Counted from the first letter of the stretch, positions 1 to 11,000 are shown. The stretch: 64,000 bases of DNA from Marihabitans asiaticum (GCF_007828725.1 NZ_VIUW01000005.1:62001-126000); one strand, 5' to 3'. The notes: generated by a model not told the origin, from the sequence alone. Made by a program: numbers and translations.

Positions 1-186
1 GCTCTCGGCCTGACGTGGACCTCCCTGGACCGGATCGGCAACCTCTCGTCGGCGTCGGTGCTGCACGTCCTCGCCGACACTCTGCGCGAGCGCCCACCGG
101 CCCCTGGCACCCACGGGATGCTGCTCGCCATGGGCCCCGGCTTCTGCCTCGAGATGGTGCTGCTGCACTCAGGGGACCCTCGATGA
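1..186 (+). CDS. Type III polyketide synthase, C-terminal fragment (cut by window edge)
   Basis: Reading frame 1 is open from the first base to a TGA at 184-186 and gives 61 residues. It contains GNLSSAS, which matches the chalcone-synthase-family segment with the catalytic Asn, followed by [11 protein letters not shown], the conserved C-terminal GPG loop. Enzymes of this family condense malonyl-CoA units onto a starter acyl-CoA in the cytosol. The catalytic Cys and His lie upstream of the window. The stop codon overlaps the ATG of the next gene (ATGA), so it is translationally coupled to the ICMT-type methyltransferase, a pairing commonly seen next to bacterial type III PKS genes. The product cannot be inferred from this fragment. 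Confidence 0.9.
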   Translation, partial: ALGLTWTSLDRIGNLSSASVLHVLADTLRERPPAPGTHGMLLAMGPGFCLEMVLLHSGDPR

Positions 187-713
187 GGTCACGCACCGCG
201 TATCGCGCGCTGATCGCCGCCGTGGGCGTGGAGCGTCTTGCCGAGCTCGCCGTCGACAGGCGCAACCGTCGGTGGGCGATGGCGCAGGGCGGGGTCGAGT
301 CCGGCCGGGGCCACTACCCGGTCATGGTCGGGCTGCACACCGCCCTCCTGGTCGGGTCCGTCGTCGAGGTCGACCGGTGCCAACGCACCTTCACCCCCGC
401 CGTCGGGTGGCCCGCGCTCGGAGGCGTGGTCGCAGCGCAGGTGCTGCGGTGGTGGTGCATCCACAGCCTCGGGAGGCAGTGGAGCACCCGGGTCGTCGTC
501 ATCCCGGGCGCGACCCGCGTGGAGGCGGGGCCCTACCGTTGGCTGGCCCATCCGAACTACGCCGCGGTTGTCACCGAGGGCCTGGCGCTGCCGCTCGTCC
601 ATGGCGCCCGGGTGACCGCGGCCGGCTTCACCGCGGCCAACGCGATCCTGCTGCGTCATCGCATCACCGTCGAGGACGCCGCGCTGCGCTCGCTCCTCCC
701 CCCGGCTCCGTGA
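183..713 (+). CDS. Isoprenylcysteine carboxyl methyltransferase (ICMT) family membrane protein
   Basis: A 176-residue protein starting at the ATG that overlaps the PKS stop codon. It has three or four hydrophobic segments and, near residues 115-140, the signature [11 protein letters not shown] typical of ICMT/PEMT-type membrane methyltransferases that bind S-adenosylmethionine. In bacteria such genes sit beside type III PKS genes and are thought to O-methylate alkylresorcinol or alkylpyrone products; the actual substrate here is inferred only from context. The stop overlaps the GTG of the following hydrolase (GTGA), making a three-gene coupled unit. An earlier in-frame start exists at position 15 but would run through the PKS gene and is unlikely. 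Confidence 0.85.
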   Translation: MRSRTAYRALIAAVGVERLAELAVDRRNRRWAMAQGGVESGRGHYPVMVGLHTALLVGSVVEVDRCQRTFTPAVGWPALGGVVAAQVLRWWCIHSLGRQWSTRVVVIPGATRVEAGPYRWLAHPNYAAVVTEGLALPLVHGARVTAAGFTAANAILLRHRITVEDAALRSLLPPAP

Positions 714-1492
714 CCCTTCCTCGGCTCCGGCCGACCCCCCGCCGAGATGCCCGGCTCGTGCATCGTCGTGCGCGGATCGACGGGGTGGCGACCGCGTGGG
801 TCGAGGCTTCCCCCGCGAAGGACGAAGGGGGCGCCCCCTTCGTCCTCGTCCCTGGGCTGTCGATGTCGTGGCACGCCTACCGCTGGCTCATCCCTCACCT
901 CGCCGATACCCGATCGCTCCTCGTCGTCGACCCACCGGGTGCGGGACGCAGCCGCCGGCTGCCCGGCGACATGGGGGTCGAGGCGCAGGCCGCGCACCTC
1001 AGCCGCTGGCTCGATGTCGCGGGGGTCGACGACGCGGACCTGGCCGGTCACTCCCTCGGCGCCCTCACCGCCGCCCGGCTGGCCGCGTTGCGCCCCGGGC
1101 TCGCGCGCTCGGTCACGCTGATCTCTCCCTCGCCCGACCCCCGGCTCCCCCGGCTGCGTGACCACATCGGCGCTCTTGTCCGCGGCGTCCCCGACGAGGC
1201 GCCACGGGTCCTCGCCCAGGCGGCCGGCGACTATCTGCGTTCCTCCCCGCTGGCAGTCGCCGCTTTCCGCGCCGATATCGGACGCGGACCCGGCTCGGTG
1301 GCTCAGGGGGTGAGCGCCCCGGTCACCGTCGTGCGCGGCTCCGCCGACGAGGTCTCGAGCCAGGAGTGGTGCGCGGCCATCGCGACCGCAGCTGGCGGCC
1401 GACTCGCCGTCGTGCCCGACGGCGGCCACGGACTCCCCCAGCAGCACCCGCAGGCCGTGGCAGCGATCCTCGACCAGGCCGCGCTACGGTGA
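710..1492 (+). CDS. Alpha/beta hydrolase
   Basis: A 260-residue protein starting at GTG 710, which overlaps the stop of the methyltransferase gene. The family features are visible: an oxyanion region VPGLSMSW, the nucleophile elbow GHSLG (Ser at about residue 115), an acidic residue in RGSADE, and the catalytic His in GGHGLP near residue 240. This is a cytosolic serine hydrolase of the alpha/beta fold without a signal peptide. Tight coupling to the type III PKS and ICMT genes suggests it acts on the polyketide or its thioester, but this is inference. The open frame extends upstream to 272, antisense-like in composition, so that extension was not used. Confidence 0.85.
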   Translation: MTLPRLRPTPRRDARLVHRRARIDGVATAWVEASPAKDEGGAPFVLVPGLSMSWHAYRWLIPHLADTRSLLVVDPPGAGRSRRLPGDMGVEAQAAHLSRWLDVAGVDDADLAGHSLGALTAARLAALRPGLARSVTLISPSPDPRLPRLRDHIGALVRGVPDEAPRVLAQAAGDYLRSSPLAVAAFRADIGRGPGSVAQGVSAPVTVVRGSADEVSSQEWCAAIATAAGGRLAVVPDGGHGLPQQHPQAVAAILDQAALR

Positions 1493-1548
1493 CCGGGGTC
1501 TCATCATCCGGACCCCCCTTCGCCGACACCCAAGGAGCCCTCCCGCCG

Positions 1549-2586
1549 ATGCGAGCCCTCGTCAAGACCGCGCCGGGACCCGGCCTGGAGATGACCGACG
1601 TCCCTGAGCCGACACCGGGGCCGCGCGAGGTGAAGATCCGGGTGCTCCGGGCGGGCCTGTGCGGCACCGACCTGCACCTGCACGACTGGGACGAGTGGGC
1701 CGCCTCCGTCGTGCGCACCCCCCAGATCATCGGGCACGAGTTCAGCGGCGTCGTCGCCGAGATCGGCGAGGACGTCACCGACGTCGCCGTCGGCGCGCTC
1801 GTCTCCGGCGAGGGTCACATCGTCTGCGGCCGCTGCCGGAACTGCCGGGCCGGGCGGCGCCACCTGTGCATCAACACCGAGGGGGTCGGGGTCAACCGGG
1901 ACGGGGCCTTCGCCGACTACGTCGTCCTCCCGGCGAGCAACGTCTGGGTCCAGCCCGAGGGCTTCGACCCCGACCTCGCCGCGGTCTTCGACCCCCTCGG
2001 CAACGCCACCCACACCACCCTCTCCTTCCCCCTCGCCGGCGAGGACGTGCTCGTCACCGGCGCGGGCCCGATCGGGGTGATGTCGGTGGCCATCGCCCGC
2101 CACGTCGGCGCCCGCTACATCGCGGTCACCGACCTCTCCGACGAGCGGCTCGAGCTCGCCCGCGCCGCGGGCGCGGACATCGGGGTCAACCCGGCCACCG
2201 GCGACCTGCGCGAGGTGATGGGGCGGCTCGGGATGCGCGAAGGCTTCGATGTCGGCCTGGAGATGAGCGGTGCGCCACCGGCGGTCTCGGCGATGATCGA
2301 CCACATGAACCACGGCGGGCGGATCGCGATGCTCGGCCTGCCCAAGGAGCCCTACCCCGTCGACTGGGGCAAGGTCATCACCCACATGATCACGATCAAG
2401 GGCATCTACGGCCGCGAGATGTACGACACCTGGTACGCGATGAGCGCGATGCTCTCGACCTCGCAGGACCTGCGGGACGCGGTGACCTCGGTCATCACCC
2501 ACCGCGTGCCCGCCGAAGACTGGCAGAGCGCCTTCGACACCGCCCGCTCGGGTCGGTGCGGCAAGGTCGTCATGGATTGGAGCTGA
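1549..2586 (+). CDS. tdh: L-threonine 3-dehydrogenase (zinc-dependent)
   Basis: A 345-residue medium-chain dehydrogenase that oxidises L-threonine to 2-amino-3-ketobutyrate with NAD. Visible features are CGTDLH and GHEFSG (catalytic zinc site), the structural zinc Cys cluster CGRCRNC...C near residues 90-110, and the nucleotide-binding GAGPIG near residue 170. The ATG at 1549 has AAGGAG at 1532-1537; an upstream open extension to 1366 lies within the hydrolase gene and was rejected. It is followed four bases later by kbl, which takes the unstable product to glycine and acetyl-CoA. Length and motifs fit the family well. Confidence 0.95.
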   Translation: MRALVKTAPGPGLEMTDVPEPTPGPREVKIRVLRAGLCGTDLHLHDWDEWAASVVRTPQIIGHEFSGVVAEIGEDVTDVAVGALVSGEGHIVCGRCRNCRAGRRHLCINTEGVGVNRDGAFADYVVLPASNVWVQPEGFDPDLAAVFDPLGNATHTTLSFPLAGEDVLVTGAGPIGVMSVAIARHVGARYIAVTDLSDERLELARAAGADIGVNPATGDLREVMGRLGMREGFDVGLEMSGAPPAVSAMIDHMNHGGRIAMLGLPKEPYPVDWGKVITHMITIKGIYGREMYDTWYAMSAMLSTSQDLRDAVTSVITHRVPAEDWQSAFDTARSGRCGKVVMDWS

Positions 2587-2590
2587 GCAC

Positions 2591-3787
<1,197 letters not shown>

Positions 3788-3809
3788 CCTCCCTTCGCCC
3801 GGGTCGGAC

Positions 3810-4433
3810 TCAGTCCTCGAAGGGGGAGGTGTCGCCCGCCCCGTCGCGGGCCACCTCGGCGGTACCCGAGCTGAAGTCGATGACCGTGGTCGGCTCCATC
3901 TGGACCTCACCGGCGTCGATGACGATGTCGACGACGTGGTCGAGGGCCTCCTTGACCTCCCAGCCGGTCTCCGGGGTCGCGCTCTCCCCCGGCAGCAGCA
4001 GGGTGCTGCTCAGCAGCGGCTCCCCCAGCTCGGCCAGGAGCGACTGGACGACCGCATTGTCTGGGATGCGCACCCCGACCGTCTTCTTCTTCGCGTGGAG
4101 CAGGCGCCGGGGCACCTCCTTGGTCGCGGGGAGGATGAAGGTGTACGGCCCCGGCGTCGCGGCGCGGACCGCGCGGAAGACGGGGTTGTCGACGATGACG
4201 AGCTGGCCCAGCTGGGCGAAGTCACGGCACAGCAAGGTGTAGTGGTGCTTGTCGTCCAGCCGGCGGATGTCGCGGATCCGGTCCTTGATCTGCTGGTCCT
4301 CCAGGTGCCCCCCGAGCGCGTACCCGGAGTCGGTGGGGAAGGCGACGAGCGCCCCGTCTCGGATGCGCTCGACGACCTTGCCGATCGTGCGGGGCTGGGG
4401 ATTGTCCGGGTGGACCTCGACATAGGTAGCCAT
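3810..4433 (-). CDS. Sua5/YciO/YrdC/YwlC family protein (YciO-type)
   Basis: A 207-residue protein with the YrdC fold that in the TsaC/Sua5 branch makes threonylcarbamoyl-AMP for tRNA t6A; YciO-type members are close relatives whose role is less sure. Visible are TIGKVVERIRDGALVAFPTDS near the N terminus, PGPYTFIL, and KKKTVGVRIPDN, the last resembling YciO. The ATG at 4433 was chosen because homologues start with a short M-x-Y/F segment before the TIG motif; the frame continues upstream to 4844 with proline/arginine-rich shadow sequence. It is divergent from the phosphatase gene, with only 22 bp between the two ATGs. Confidence 0.85.
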   Translation of the reverse strand: MATYVEVHPDNPQPRTIGKVVERIRDGALVAFPTDSGYALGGHLEDQQIKDRIRDIRRLDDKHHYTLLCRDFAQLGQLVIVDNPVFRAVRAATPGPYTFILPATKEVPRRLLHAKKKTVGVRIPDNAVVQSLLAELGEPLLSSTLLLPGESATPETGWEVKEALDHVVDIVIDAGEVQMEPTTVIDFSSGTAEVARDGAGDTSPFED

Positions 4434-4439
4434 CACCTC

Positions 4440-4449
4440 ACCATAAAGT
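4440..4449. promoter_or_regulatory. Overlapping divergent minus-10 elements, possibly leaderless
   Basis: Between the two divergent ATG codons (4433 minus, 4456 plus) there are only 22 bp. On the plus strand TAAAGT (4444-4449) ends 6 nt before its ATG. On the minus strand TATGGT (4445-4440) also ends 6 nt before its ATG. Both fit the actinobacterial minus-10 pattern TANNNT at a leaderless distance. No good minus-35 was seen for either, so this is a suggestion only. Confidence 0.35.
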
Positions 4450-4455
4450 GCCTGG

Positions 4456-5092
4456 ATGAGCACCTCACCCTCACCGGGACGCCTGGTCCTGGTCCGCCAC
4501 GGCCAGACCGAGTGGAGCCGCGACGGCCGGCACACCGGACGGACCGACCTCCCGCTCCTGCCCGAGGGTGAGGAAGGACGCGGCGGCGCTGCGCCCCGCG
4601 CTGGAGCGCTTTGACTTCGCCCTGGTGCTGTCCTCGCCGCTGGTCCGAGCCCGCCGGACCGCCGAGCTGGCCGGCCTCGACCCGCAGATCGAGCCCGACC
4701 TGAGCGAGTGGGACTACGGCGGGGCCGAGGGCCGGACCACCGAAGACCTGCGCACGGAGCTCGGCGGGGACTGGGACGTCTTCGACGGGGTGCCGGTGGG
4801 GCAGACCCCCGGCGAGACGGTCGAGGAGGTCGCGGCGAGGGCATCCAGGGTGATCGCCCGGGTCCGCCCGATCGTCCACGGCGAGGGCGAGCTCGGCGCC
4901 GACGTGTGCCTCGTCGGCCACGGGCACGCCTTGCGGATCCTCACGGCAGTCTGGCTGGGCCACTCGCCCCACCTGGCTGCTCAGCTCATGCTCGACGCGG
5001 GGTCGCTGAGCATGCTCGGCTTCTACCGCGAGCAGCCCTGTGTCACGGTCTGGAACGTGCCGCACGACGGGCTGCGGGAGCTCGCCGGGTGA
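4456..5092 (+). pseudogene. Histidine phosphatase family protein, broken by a +1 frameshift
   Basis: The N-terminal part starts at ATG 4456 in frame 1 and carries [11 protein letters not shown], with the catalytic RHG at residues 14-16, up to LPEGEE. The rest of the family (SSPLVRARRTA, LSEWDYG, and LVGHGHALRI with the second catalytic His) continues in frame 2 to the TGA at 5090-5092. Skipping one G at 4576-4577 joins them into a full-length protein of about 211 residues. Read as given, frame 1 ends at TGA near 4611-4613, and a frame-2 product from GTG 4568 would lack the RHG motif and be inactive as a phosphatase. The cause may be a real mutation or a base-calling/assembly error. The substrate of this phosphoglycerate-mutase-like phosphatase is unknown. 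Confidence 0.88.
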
Positions 5093-5099
5093 GCGCAGG

Positions 5100-6581
5100 T
5101 CAGGGCAGCTCCCAGGTGTGGACCGGCTCGTTGGAGTGCATCAGCTCGACGTAGCGGCCCAGCATCTGGCGCAGCGCCTCCGCCCGGTCGGCGCCTCGCT
5201 CCTCGAGGCGAGCCACGGTCTCGGTCTGCCAGGTCGCGCCGTTCTGACCGGTGACGCACCGCCCTTCGATCACCTCGAGGTAGCGGTCGCGCACCGACGG
5301 GGCCACGCCCCAGTCCGCCAACCCCTTCGCCGCCATCGGCAGCAGGTGACGCAGCACGAGCTCGTCGGCGCCCACCTCACCCAGCCCCGGCCAGTAGATC
5401 CGGGACTCCAGGCCACCGCGGGCCGCCGCGTCGAAGTTCGCCCGCGCAGCGGCGAAGGACAGCCGAGTCCACACCGGACGGTCCTCCCGGACCAGCTGGT
5501 GGACCACGCCGTAGTAGAAGGCGGCGTTGGCCAGGACGTCGAGGATCGTCGGCCCCGCAGGAAGCACCCGGTTCTCGACCCGGACGTGCGGTTTGCCGTC
5601 GGCGATGTCGTAGATCGGGCGGTTCCACCGGTAGACCGTGCCGTTGTGCAGGTTCAGCTCGGCGAGCGTCGGGGTGCCCCCGCTGTCGAGGACGGCGATC
5701 GGGTCCTCGTCGGTGGACTCGGCCAGCAGCGAGGGGAAGTAGCGCACGTTCTCCTCGAAGAGGTCGAAGATGGAGGTGATCCATCGCTCCCCGAAGAAGA
5801 CCCGGGGTCGCACGCCTTGATTCTTCAGCTCGATCGGGCGGGTGTCGGTGGCCTGCTTGAAGAGCTCGATCCGGGTCTCGGCGTGCAGGCGCCGGCCGAA
5901 GAAGAACGGCGAGTTGGCCGCCAGCGCCACCTGCGGCCCGGAGATCGCCTGTGCGGCGTTCCAGTGGTCGGCGAAGTCACCCGGGCTGACCTGCAGGTGG
6001 AGCTGGACCGAGGTGCAGGCCGACTCGGGGGCGATCGAGTCGGCGAAGGTGTGCACCCGCTCCCCCGTGGGCCCCTCGATGTCGATGACGATGTCCTCGC
6101 CGCGGGCGAAGAAGATCGAGTCGTTGAGCGCGGTGTACCGGTTGTTGCGACTGATCCACTCGCCCTCGAAGTGCTCCGGGCGGATCGTCGGGAGGATGCC
6201 CACCGGGACGATCCGTGCACCGACCGCCTGGGCCTTCTCCTCCGCCCGGTTCAGCGAGTCCCGCAGGTGCTGCTCGAGGCTCAGCGCGGAGTCGCCGGGC
6301 AGCGGTCGGGGCGCGACGTTCAGCTCGATGTTGAAGCGCGCGAGCTCGGTCTGGTAGGTCGGGTCGTCGATCGCCTCGAGGACCTCGGCGTTGGCGAAGG
6401 CGGGGTCGTTGCGTTCGTCGACCAGGTTGAGCTCGATCTCCAGGCCGGTCAGCGGGCGCTCGGCCTCGAAGTGGGCCTGGGTGAGCATCCGCTCGAAGAC
6501 GTCGAGGTTCTGGTGGACCTTCTCGCGGTACCGCTGCCGCTCCTCGCGGGTGTAGCTCTGGGCCTCGACTTCCTTGCCCAT
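5100..6581 (-). CDS. Glutamate--cysteine ligase family protein (GCS2/EgtA-like)
   Basis: A 493-residue enzyme of the carboxylate-amine ligase family that joins glutamate to cysteine or a similar amine at the cost of ATP. It shows LTGLEIELNLVDE near residue 35, NIELNVAPRPLPG, a metal-binding ASSVQLHLQ-like segment (here TSVQLHLQV), and RVENRVLPAGPT. In actinobacteria members feed ergothioneine or related gamma-glutamyl thiol pathways; no other ergothioneine gene is nearby, so the product is uncertain. The ATG at 6581 has GAGGAGG six to eight bases upstream; a longer frame to 6683 was rejected. Convergent with the phosphatase gene, separated by 7 bp. Confidence 0.85.
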   Translation of the reverse strand: MGKEVEAQSYTREERQRYREKVHQNLDVFERMLTQAHFEAERPLTGLEIELNLVDERNDPAFANAEVLEAIDDPTYQTELARFNIELNVAPRPLPGDSALSLEQHLRDSLNRAEEKAQAVGARIVPVGILPTIRPEHFEGEWISRNNRYTALNDSIFFARGEDIVIDIEGPTGERVHTFADSIAPESACTSVQLHLQVSPGDFADHWNAAQAISGPQVALAANSPFFFGRRLHAETRIELFKQATDTRPIELKNQGVRPRVFFGERWITSIFDLFEENVRYFPSLLAESTDEDPIAVLDSGGTPTLAELNLHNGTVYRWNRPIYDIADGKPHVRVENRVLPAGPTILDVLANAAFYYGVVHQLVREDRPVWTRLSFAAARANFDAAARGGLESRIYWPGLGEVGADELVLRHLLPMAAKGLADWGVAPSVRDRYLEVIEGRCVTGQNGATWQTETVARLEERGADRAEALRQMLGRYVELMHSNEPVHTWELP

Positions 6582-6717
6582 GGGTCCCTCCTCGCTGCGC
6601 CGGAGGGACCAGCCAAGCACACCGGCGGCACTCGCGGCAGGGTTGTCCCACGGCCGATGAGGGCGGTCGCGGCGCGGGTCCACGACGTTGTCGGTGCCAG
6701 GTCATAGCGTCTGTGGC

Positions 6718-7929
6718 ATGCGGATGATCCATACCTCCGACTGGCACCTGGGCCGGTCCCTGCACGGTGTGGGCCTGCTCGAGGCGCAGGCGGGGTACCT
6801 CGACCACCTTGTCGAGGTCGTCCGTGGCGAAGGGGTGGACGCGGTCGTCGTCGCGGGGGACGTCTACGACCGGGCGATCCCACCGCCGGACGCGGTCGAC
6901 CTGCTCTCCCAGACCCTGCTTCGGCTCCGGGACGCCGGGGCGAGCGTCATCCTCTCCCCCGGCAACCACGACTCGGCGAGGCGGCTCGGCTTCGGCTCCC
7001 CCCTGCTCGAGGAGGCGGGGGTGCACATCCGGTCCTCGCTGGCCGACGTGGCCCGGCCGGTGGTCGTCGACGGCGTCCCGATCTATCCCCTCCCCTACCT
7101 CGACCCGCTGTCCACCCAGGTGCAGACGCACCTCGGGGTCGAGACCCGGACCCATGCCGCCGTGGTCTCCGCCGCGATGGAGCGCATCCGGGCCGACGCC
7201 GGCACGCGCGGACCCGCCGCGGTCGTCGCCGCGCACTGCTTCGCCGGCGAGGGCATGGTCACCGACTCCGAGCGAGACATCTCCGTCGGCGGGGTCTCGA
7301 TGGTCCCCGCATCGGTCTTCGACGGTCTCTCCTACGCGGCGCTGGGCCATCTCCACCGACCCCAGGAGATCACGCCGTCCGTGCGCTACTGCGGCTCGCC
7401 CGTGCCGATGTCGTTCTCCGAGACGGGCGAGACCAAGGGCTCCCTGCTCGTCGAGGTGGAGCCGGACGGGGGGACTCGCGTCGAGACCGTCCCTGCGCCG
7501 GTGCACCGCCCGCTGGCGGTGCTCACCGGCACCATCGACGAGCTCCTGGCAGATCCCCGGCATGCCGAGCACGAGCGCTCCTTCGTCCAGGCCGTCCTCA
7601 CCGACCCGCTGCGCCCCCGCGGTGCCATGGACCGGCTGCGCGGCCGCTTCCCGCACGTCCTCTCGCTCCAGCTACGGCCCTCCCAGGCCGATGCCACGGT
7701 CCCGCGCCGACCGGTGTCGGTGCGAGGCCGATCGGCCGCGTCGGTGTGCCGCGACTTCGTCACCGACGTCCGCGACGGCGTCGCGCCCTCCGAGGCCGAG
7801 CGGCGGGTGATCACCGACGCCGTCGACGGCGCGCGTCGTCAGCGCGACACCCGCCAGGACGAGGGCCAGGTCGAGGGCCGAGGCGAGGGCCAGGTCTCTG
7901 GCCGGGGCGACTCTCGGGGGGCGGCGTGA
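6718..7929 (+). CDS. sbcD: Exonuclease SbcCD, nuclease subunit SbcD
   Basis: A 403-residue metallophosphoesterase of the Mre11/SbcD family that, with SbcC, cuts DNA hairpins and double-strand ends. The metal motifs are in order: SDWHLGR (residues 7-13), GDVYDR, GNHDS, HCF and GHLH. The ATG at 6718 gives MRMIHTSDWH; a second ATG at 6724 is also possible. The last 30 residues are low complexity (repeated Glu-Gly-Gln-Val-Arg-Gly), encoded by imperfect repeats. The TGA at 7927-7929 lies in the first copy of a 53-bp tandem duplication that contains the sbcD stop and the sbcC start. Confidence 0.95.
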   Translation: MRMIHTSDWHLGRSLHGVGLLEAQAGYLDHLVEVVRGEGVDAVVVAGDVYDRAIPPPDAVDLLSQTLLRLRDAGASVILSPGNHDSARRLGFGSPLLEEAGVHIRSSLADVARPVVVDGVPIYPLPYLDPLSTQVQTHLGVETRTHAAVVSAAMERIRADAGTRGPAAVVAAHCFAGEGMVTDSERDISVGGVSMVPASVFDGLSYAALGHLHRPQEITPSVRYCGSPVPMSFSETGETKGSLLVEVEPDGGTRVETVPAPVHRPLAVLTGTIDELLADPRHAEHERSFVQAVLTDPLRPRGAMDRLRGRFPHVLSLQLRPSQADATVPRRPVSVRGRSAASVCRDFVTDVRDGVAPSEAERRVITDAVDGARRQRDTRQDEGQVEGRGEGQVSGRGDSRGAA

Positions 7930-8018
7930 GGCTGCACCACCTCCAGGTCGAGGCGTTCGGCCCCTCTCGGGGGGCGGCGTGAGGCTGCACCACCTCCAGG
8001 TCGAGGCGTTCGGCCCCT
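7911..8018 (+). repeat. 53-bp tandem duplication across the sbcD/sbcC junction
   Basis: Two identical 55-base copies, 7911-7965 and 7964-8018, occur with a period of 53 bp and no mismatch seen. Each contains the end of sbcD, the GTGA stop/start overlap, and the first 13 codons of sbcC. Because 53 is not a multiple of three, the first GTG does not read through into SbcC; it gives an 18-residue peptide that ends at a second GTGA overlapping the true sbcC start. Confidence 0.95.
7926..7982 (+). CDS. 18-residue mini-ORF created by the duplication (translational relay?)
   Basis: GTG 7926 overlaps the sbcD stop and begins with the same 13 residues as SbcC (VRLHHLQVEAFGP), then reads SRGAA and stops at TGA 7980-7982. 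That stop overlaps GTG 7979 of sbcC, so ribosomes could pass from sbcD through this mini-ORF to sbcC by two successive stop/start couplings. Whether it is translated is unknown. It is probably an accident of the duplication rather than a selected gene. Confidence 0.4.
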   Translation: MRLHHLQVEAFGPSRGAA

Positions 8019-11000
8019 TCGCCGAGCGGCAGAGGGTCGACCTTGAGGCGCTCGGCGACGCGGGGCTCTTCCTCATCTCCGGGCCGACCGGCGCGGGCAA
8101 GACGAGCCTGCTCGACGCCGTCTCCTTCGCCCTCTTCGGCCGGGTTCCCGGCCATCGGCCGGTCAAGCAGCTCAAGAGCCAGCATGCCGACGACGCCGCG
8201 GTACCTCGGGTGGTGCTGGAGGCGACCCTCGCCGGGAGGCGCTTGCGCATCGAGCGCACCGCGGCGTTCGAGCGGCCCGGGCGCAAGACACCGGTGCAGG
8301 CGTCGATCGTCCTCGACGAGAGTGTCGGCGGCGAGTGGAGCACCGTCGCTCGGCGCCTGGACGAGGCCGGACGGGTCCTCGAGGACGTGCTCGGCATGAC
8401 GGCGGAGCAGTTCCACCGGGTCGTCGTCCTGCCGCAGGGCGACTTCGCGGCCTTCCTCCACGCGACCAACGACGACCGAGAGTCGCTCCTGCGGCGCCTC
8501 TTCGACGTGGCCACCTACTCCGACATCGAGGCCTGGCTGCTTGAGGAGCGCCGCCGGCTCGACGAGCTGGGTACGCAGCGAGCCGCCCGGCTGAGCTCGG
8601 TACGAGCGGCCCTGCGACGCACGCTCGAGGACTGGACCAGCACCTCCGCGCCGCCCGTCGGCGAGGCGCCGCTCACCTCGGACTGCTCGTGGGTGGACGA
8701 CACGCGAGGCGCGCGCGACCTGCTGGCGAGGACCGCGCCGCTGCACGGGGCGGTGATCTCCGCGGAGAACGACGCGCTTGCCGCGGCCGATCATGCCGAG
8801 ACGACACACCAGCAGGCCTCCGTCGAGCTGGCTCGCGGGCGCGCCGAGGCCGCCGACCGCAGCCGCGGCGAGCGCGCGCGGGCCACCCTCGCGGCGCTCG
8901 CGGACGATGAGCCGCTGATCGAGCAGGCGCGTCGCCGCCTCGACGCGGCGTCCCGCGCCGACCAGGTGCACGTGGCGCGCGCACCCATGCGCAGAGCCCG
9001 CGCGGAGCTCGAGACCCAGGTCAGACGTGGTGATCTCGCGGCCGAGCAGGTGCCGGCTCACCTGCGCGATCTCGACGACCTCGACGCCGTACGCGCCGTG
9101 ACCGCCGAGCTCGACGCGGGCGAGGCCGGGCTCGAAGAGATGGACCGCGCCCGGGACGAGCTGGAGAGCGGTGCGCAGCGCGGTCAGGAGCTGCGCCGCC
9201 GCGCCCAGCGCACCTCCGGGAGCGTCGAGCAGACCGCCGCGCGGCTGCAGGAGCTGCGCGGGAGACGCTCGGAGCTGGGTGCCACCCTCGACCGGGCCAC
9301 GCTCGCGACGACGGCGCTGCTCGACCTGCAACGCTCGCGCCCCGAGCTGGATAGACGCCTGCGCGAACGCACGCGGCTGGAGCTGCTGTGCGAGGAGCTG
9401 CTGCCCCGCGCGGAGGAGCAGGAGCGCACCGCCCACACCGCCGCACTGGACGCCCGCCACACCTACCTCGACGCGCTGCAGCGCCGCCTCGAAGGCATGG
9501 CCGCCGAGCTCGCCGCCGGGCTGGAGCTGGCACACCCCTGCCCCGTCTGCGGCTCCGCCGAGCATCCTGCCCCGGCGTCGTCCTCGCACGAGGCGGTCGA
9601 CGCAGACACCCTCGCCGCGACCGACGAGCGCCGTCGCCGGACGCACGAGGAGCACACCCAGGCGACGGGTCGACGGGACGCCCTTCTGCAGGAGCGGGAC
9701 CAGCTGAGCGAGGCGGTGCAGGGTGACGAGCGCACCGCAGCCGAGCTGCAGGCGGCGAGCACCGCGCTCGAGGAGGAGATCGAGGCGCGCAGCGCCGAGA
9801 TCGCCCAGGCCGAGCATGCACGCGCCGAGCTGACGACCCTCGACGAGCAGGTCGAGCACACGACCCAGCAGCTGGACGCTCTCCGCGCCGAGACCGCCTC
9901 GGCAGGGGCGTTGCTCGAGCAGCACGAGGTGGAGCAGGCAGCGCGGGTCACGTCGCTCGGCTCGGCCCTGGAGGATCACGCCGGATGCCGCTGCGGTCCC
10001 CCTTCGCCGCCGGAGTGCCGTGAGGACGCGACTGACGACGAGCTGCTCAGCCAGGACGCCCCGCCCCATCGCGCGGTCGCCGAGCTCGGCACCCTGGCCC
10101 GTCGCCACCGCGAGCACCACGAGGCCGTGCGCGGACGGGTCGACGCGTTGCTCTCGGCCACGACGGCGGCCGCGGAGGCCGAGGCCATCCTGCAGACGGC
10201 GACGGCCGACCTCGAGGATGCGGCGCGGCAGCACGGCTTCGACGACGCCGGGCATGCCGAGCAGTCCCGTCTCGCCGAGCAGGAGCTCAGCGATCTGCGC
10301 ACCCGGGTGCGCACCCATGACGACGCGACCGCGGCCGCCCAGCACGTGCTGGCCGAGCCCGCCGTCGAGCAGTCCCTCCAGGGTGAGGCGCCAGACCTCG
10401 CCGCAGCGCAGCGGGCCGAGGCGAGCGCTCGCGGTGAGCTGCGGCGGGCGGGCGGCCACCACGAGGCGGTGCGACAGCTGGGCACGGCGTTGCGTCGGTG
10501 CCGCGACGACCTCGCGGACCTCGCCGAGTCCGAGGCGGTCGAGGACGGGCGCCGTGACGTCGTCACCGGGCTCGCCGAGCTGGCGAGCGGCCGGGGCCCG
10601 GACAACGTCGACGGCATCTCGTTGACGACATACGTGCTGGCCGCCCGTCTGCACCGCATCACCGAGCTGGCCAACGAGCGGCTCGGGTCGATGGCAGACG
10701 CCCGCTTCGAGCTCGTCGTCGACCACGGACGATCAGATCGCCGCCGGCGCGGCGGCCTCGGGCTCGACGTGCTCGACCACTGGACCGGCGAGGCGCGACC
10801 GGCCACCACCCTCTCCGGAGGCGAGACCTTCATGGTCTCCCTCGCTCTCGCACTGGGCACCGCCGATGCCGTCCGTGAGGAGAGCGGCGGCTCGGAGGTC
10901 CACTCGCTCTTCATCGACGAAGGCTTCGGCAGCCTCGACGACGACGCCCTCGAGCAGGTCATGACGGTCCTGGACGAGCTGCGCTCCGGTGGCCGCGCCG

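Noticed and set aside
4568-5092. Phosphatase as a shorter functional gene from GTG 4568
   Set aside because: It would lack the catalytic RHG motif that is plainly encoded just upstream in the other frame.
7811-10726. 971-residue open frame on the minus strand, opposite sbcC
   Set aside because: It is a shadow of a GC-rich gene with third-position GC; no family motif is visible and it runs across the junction repeats.
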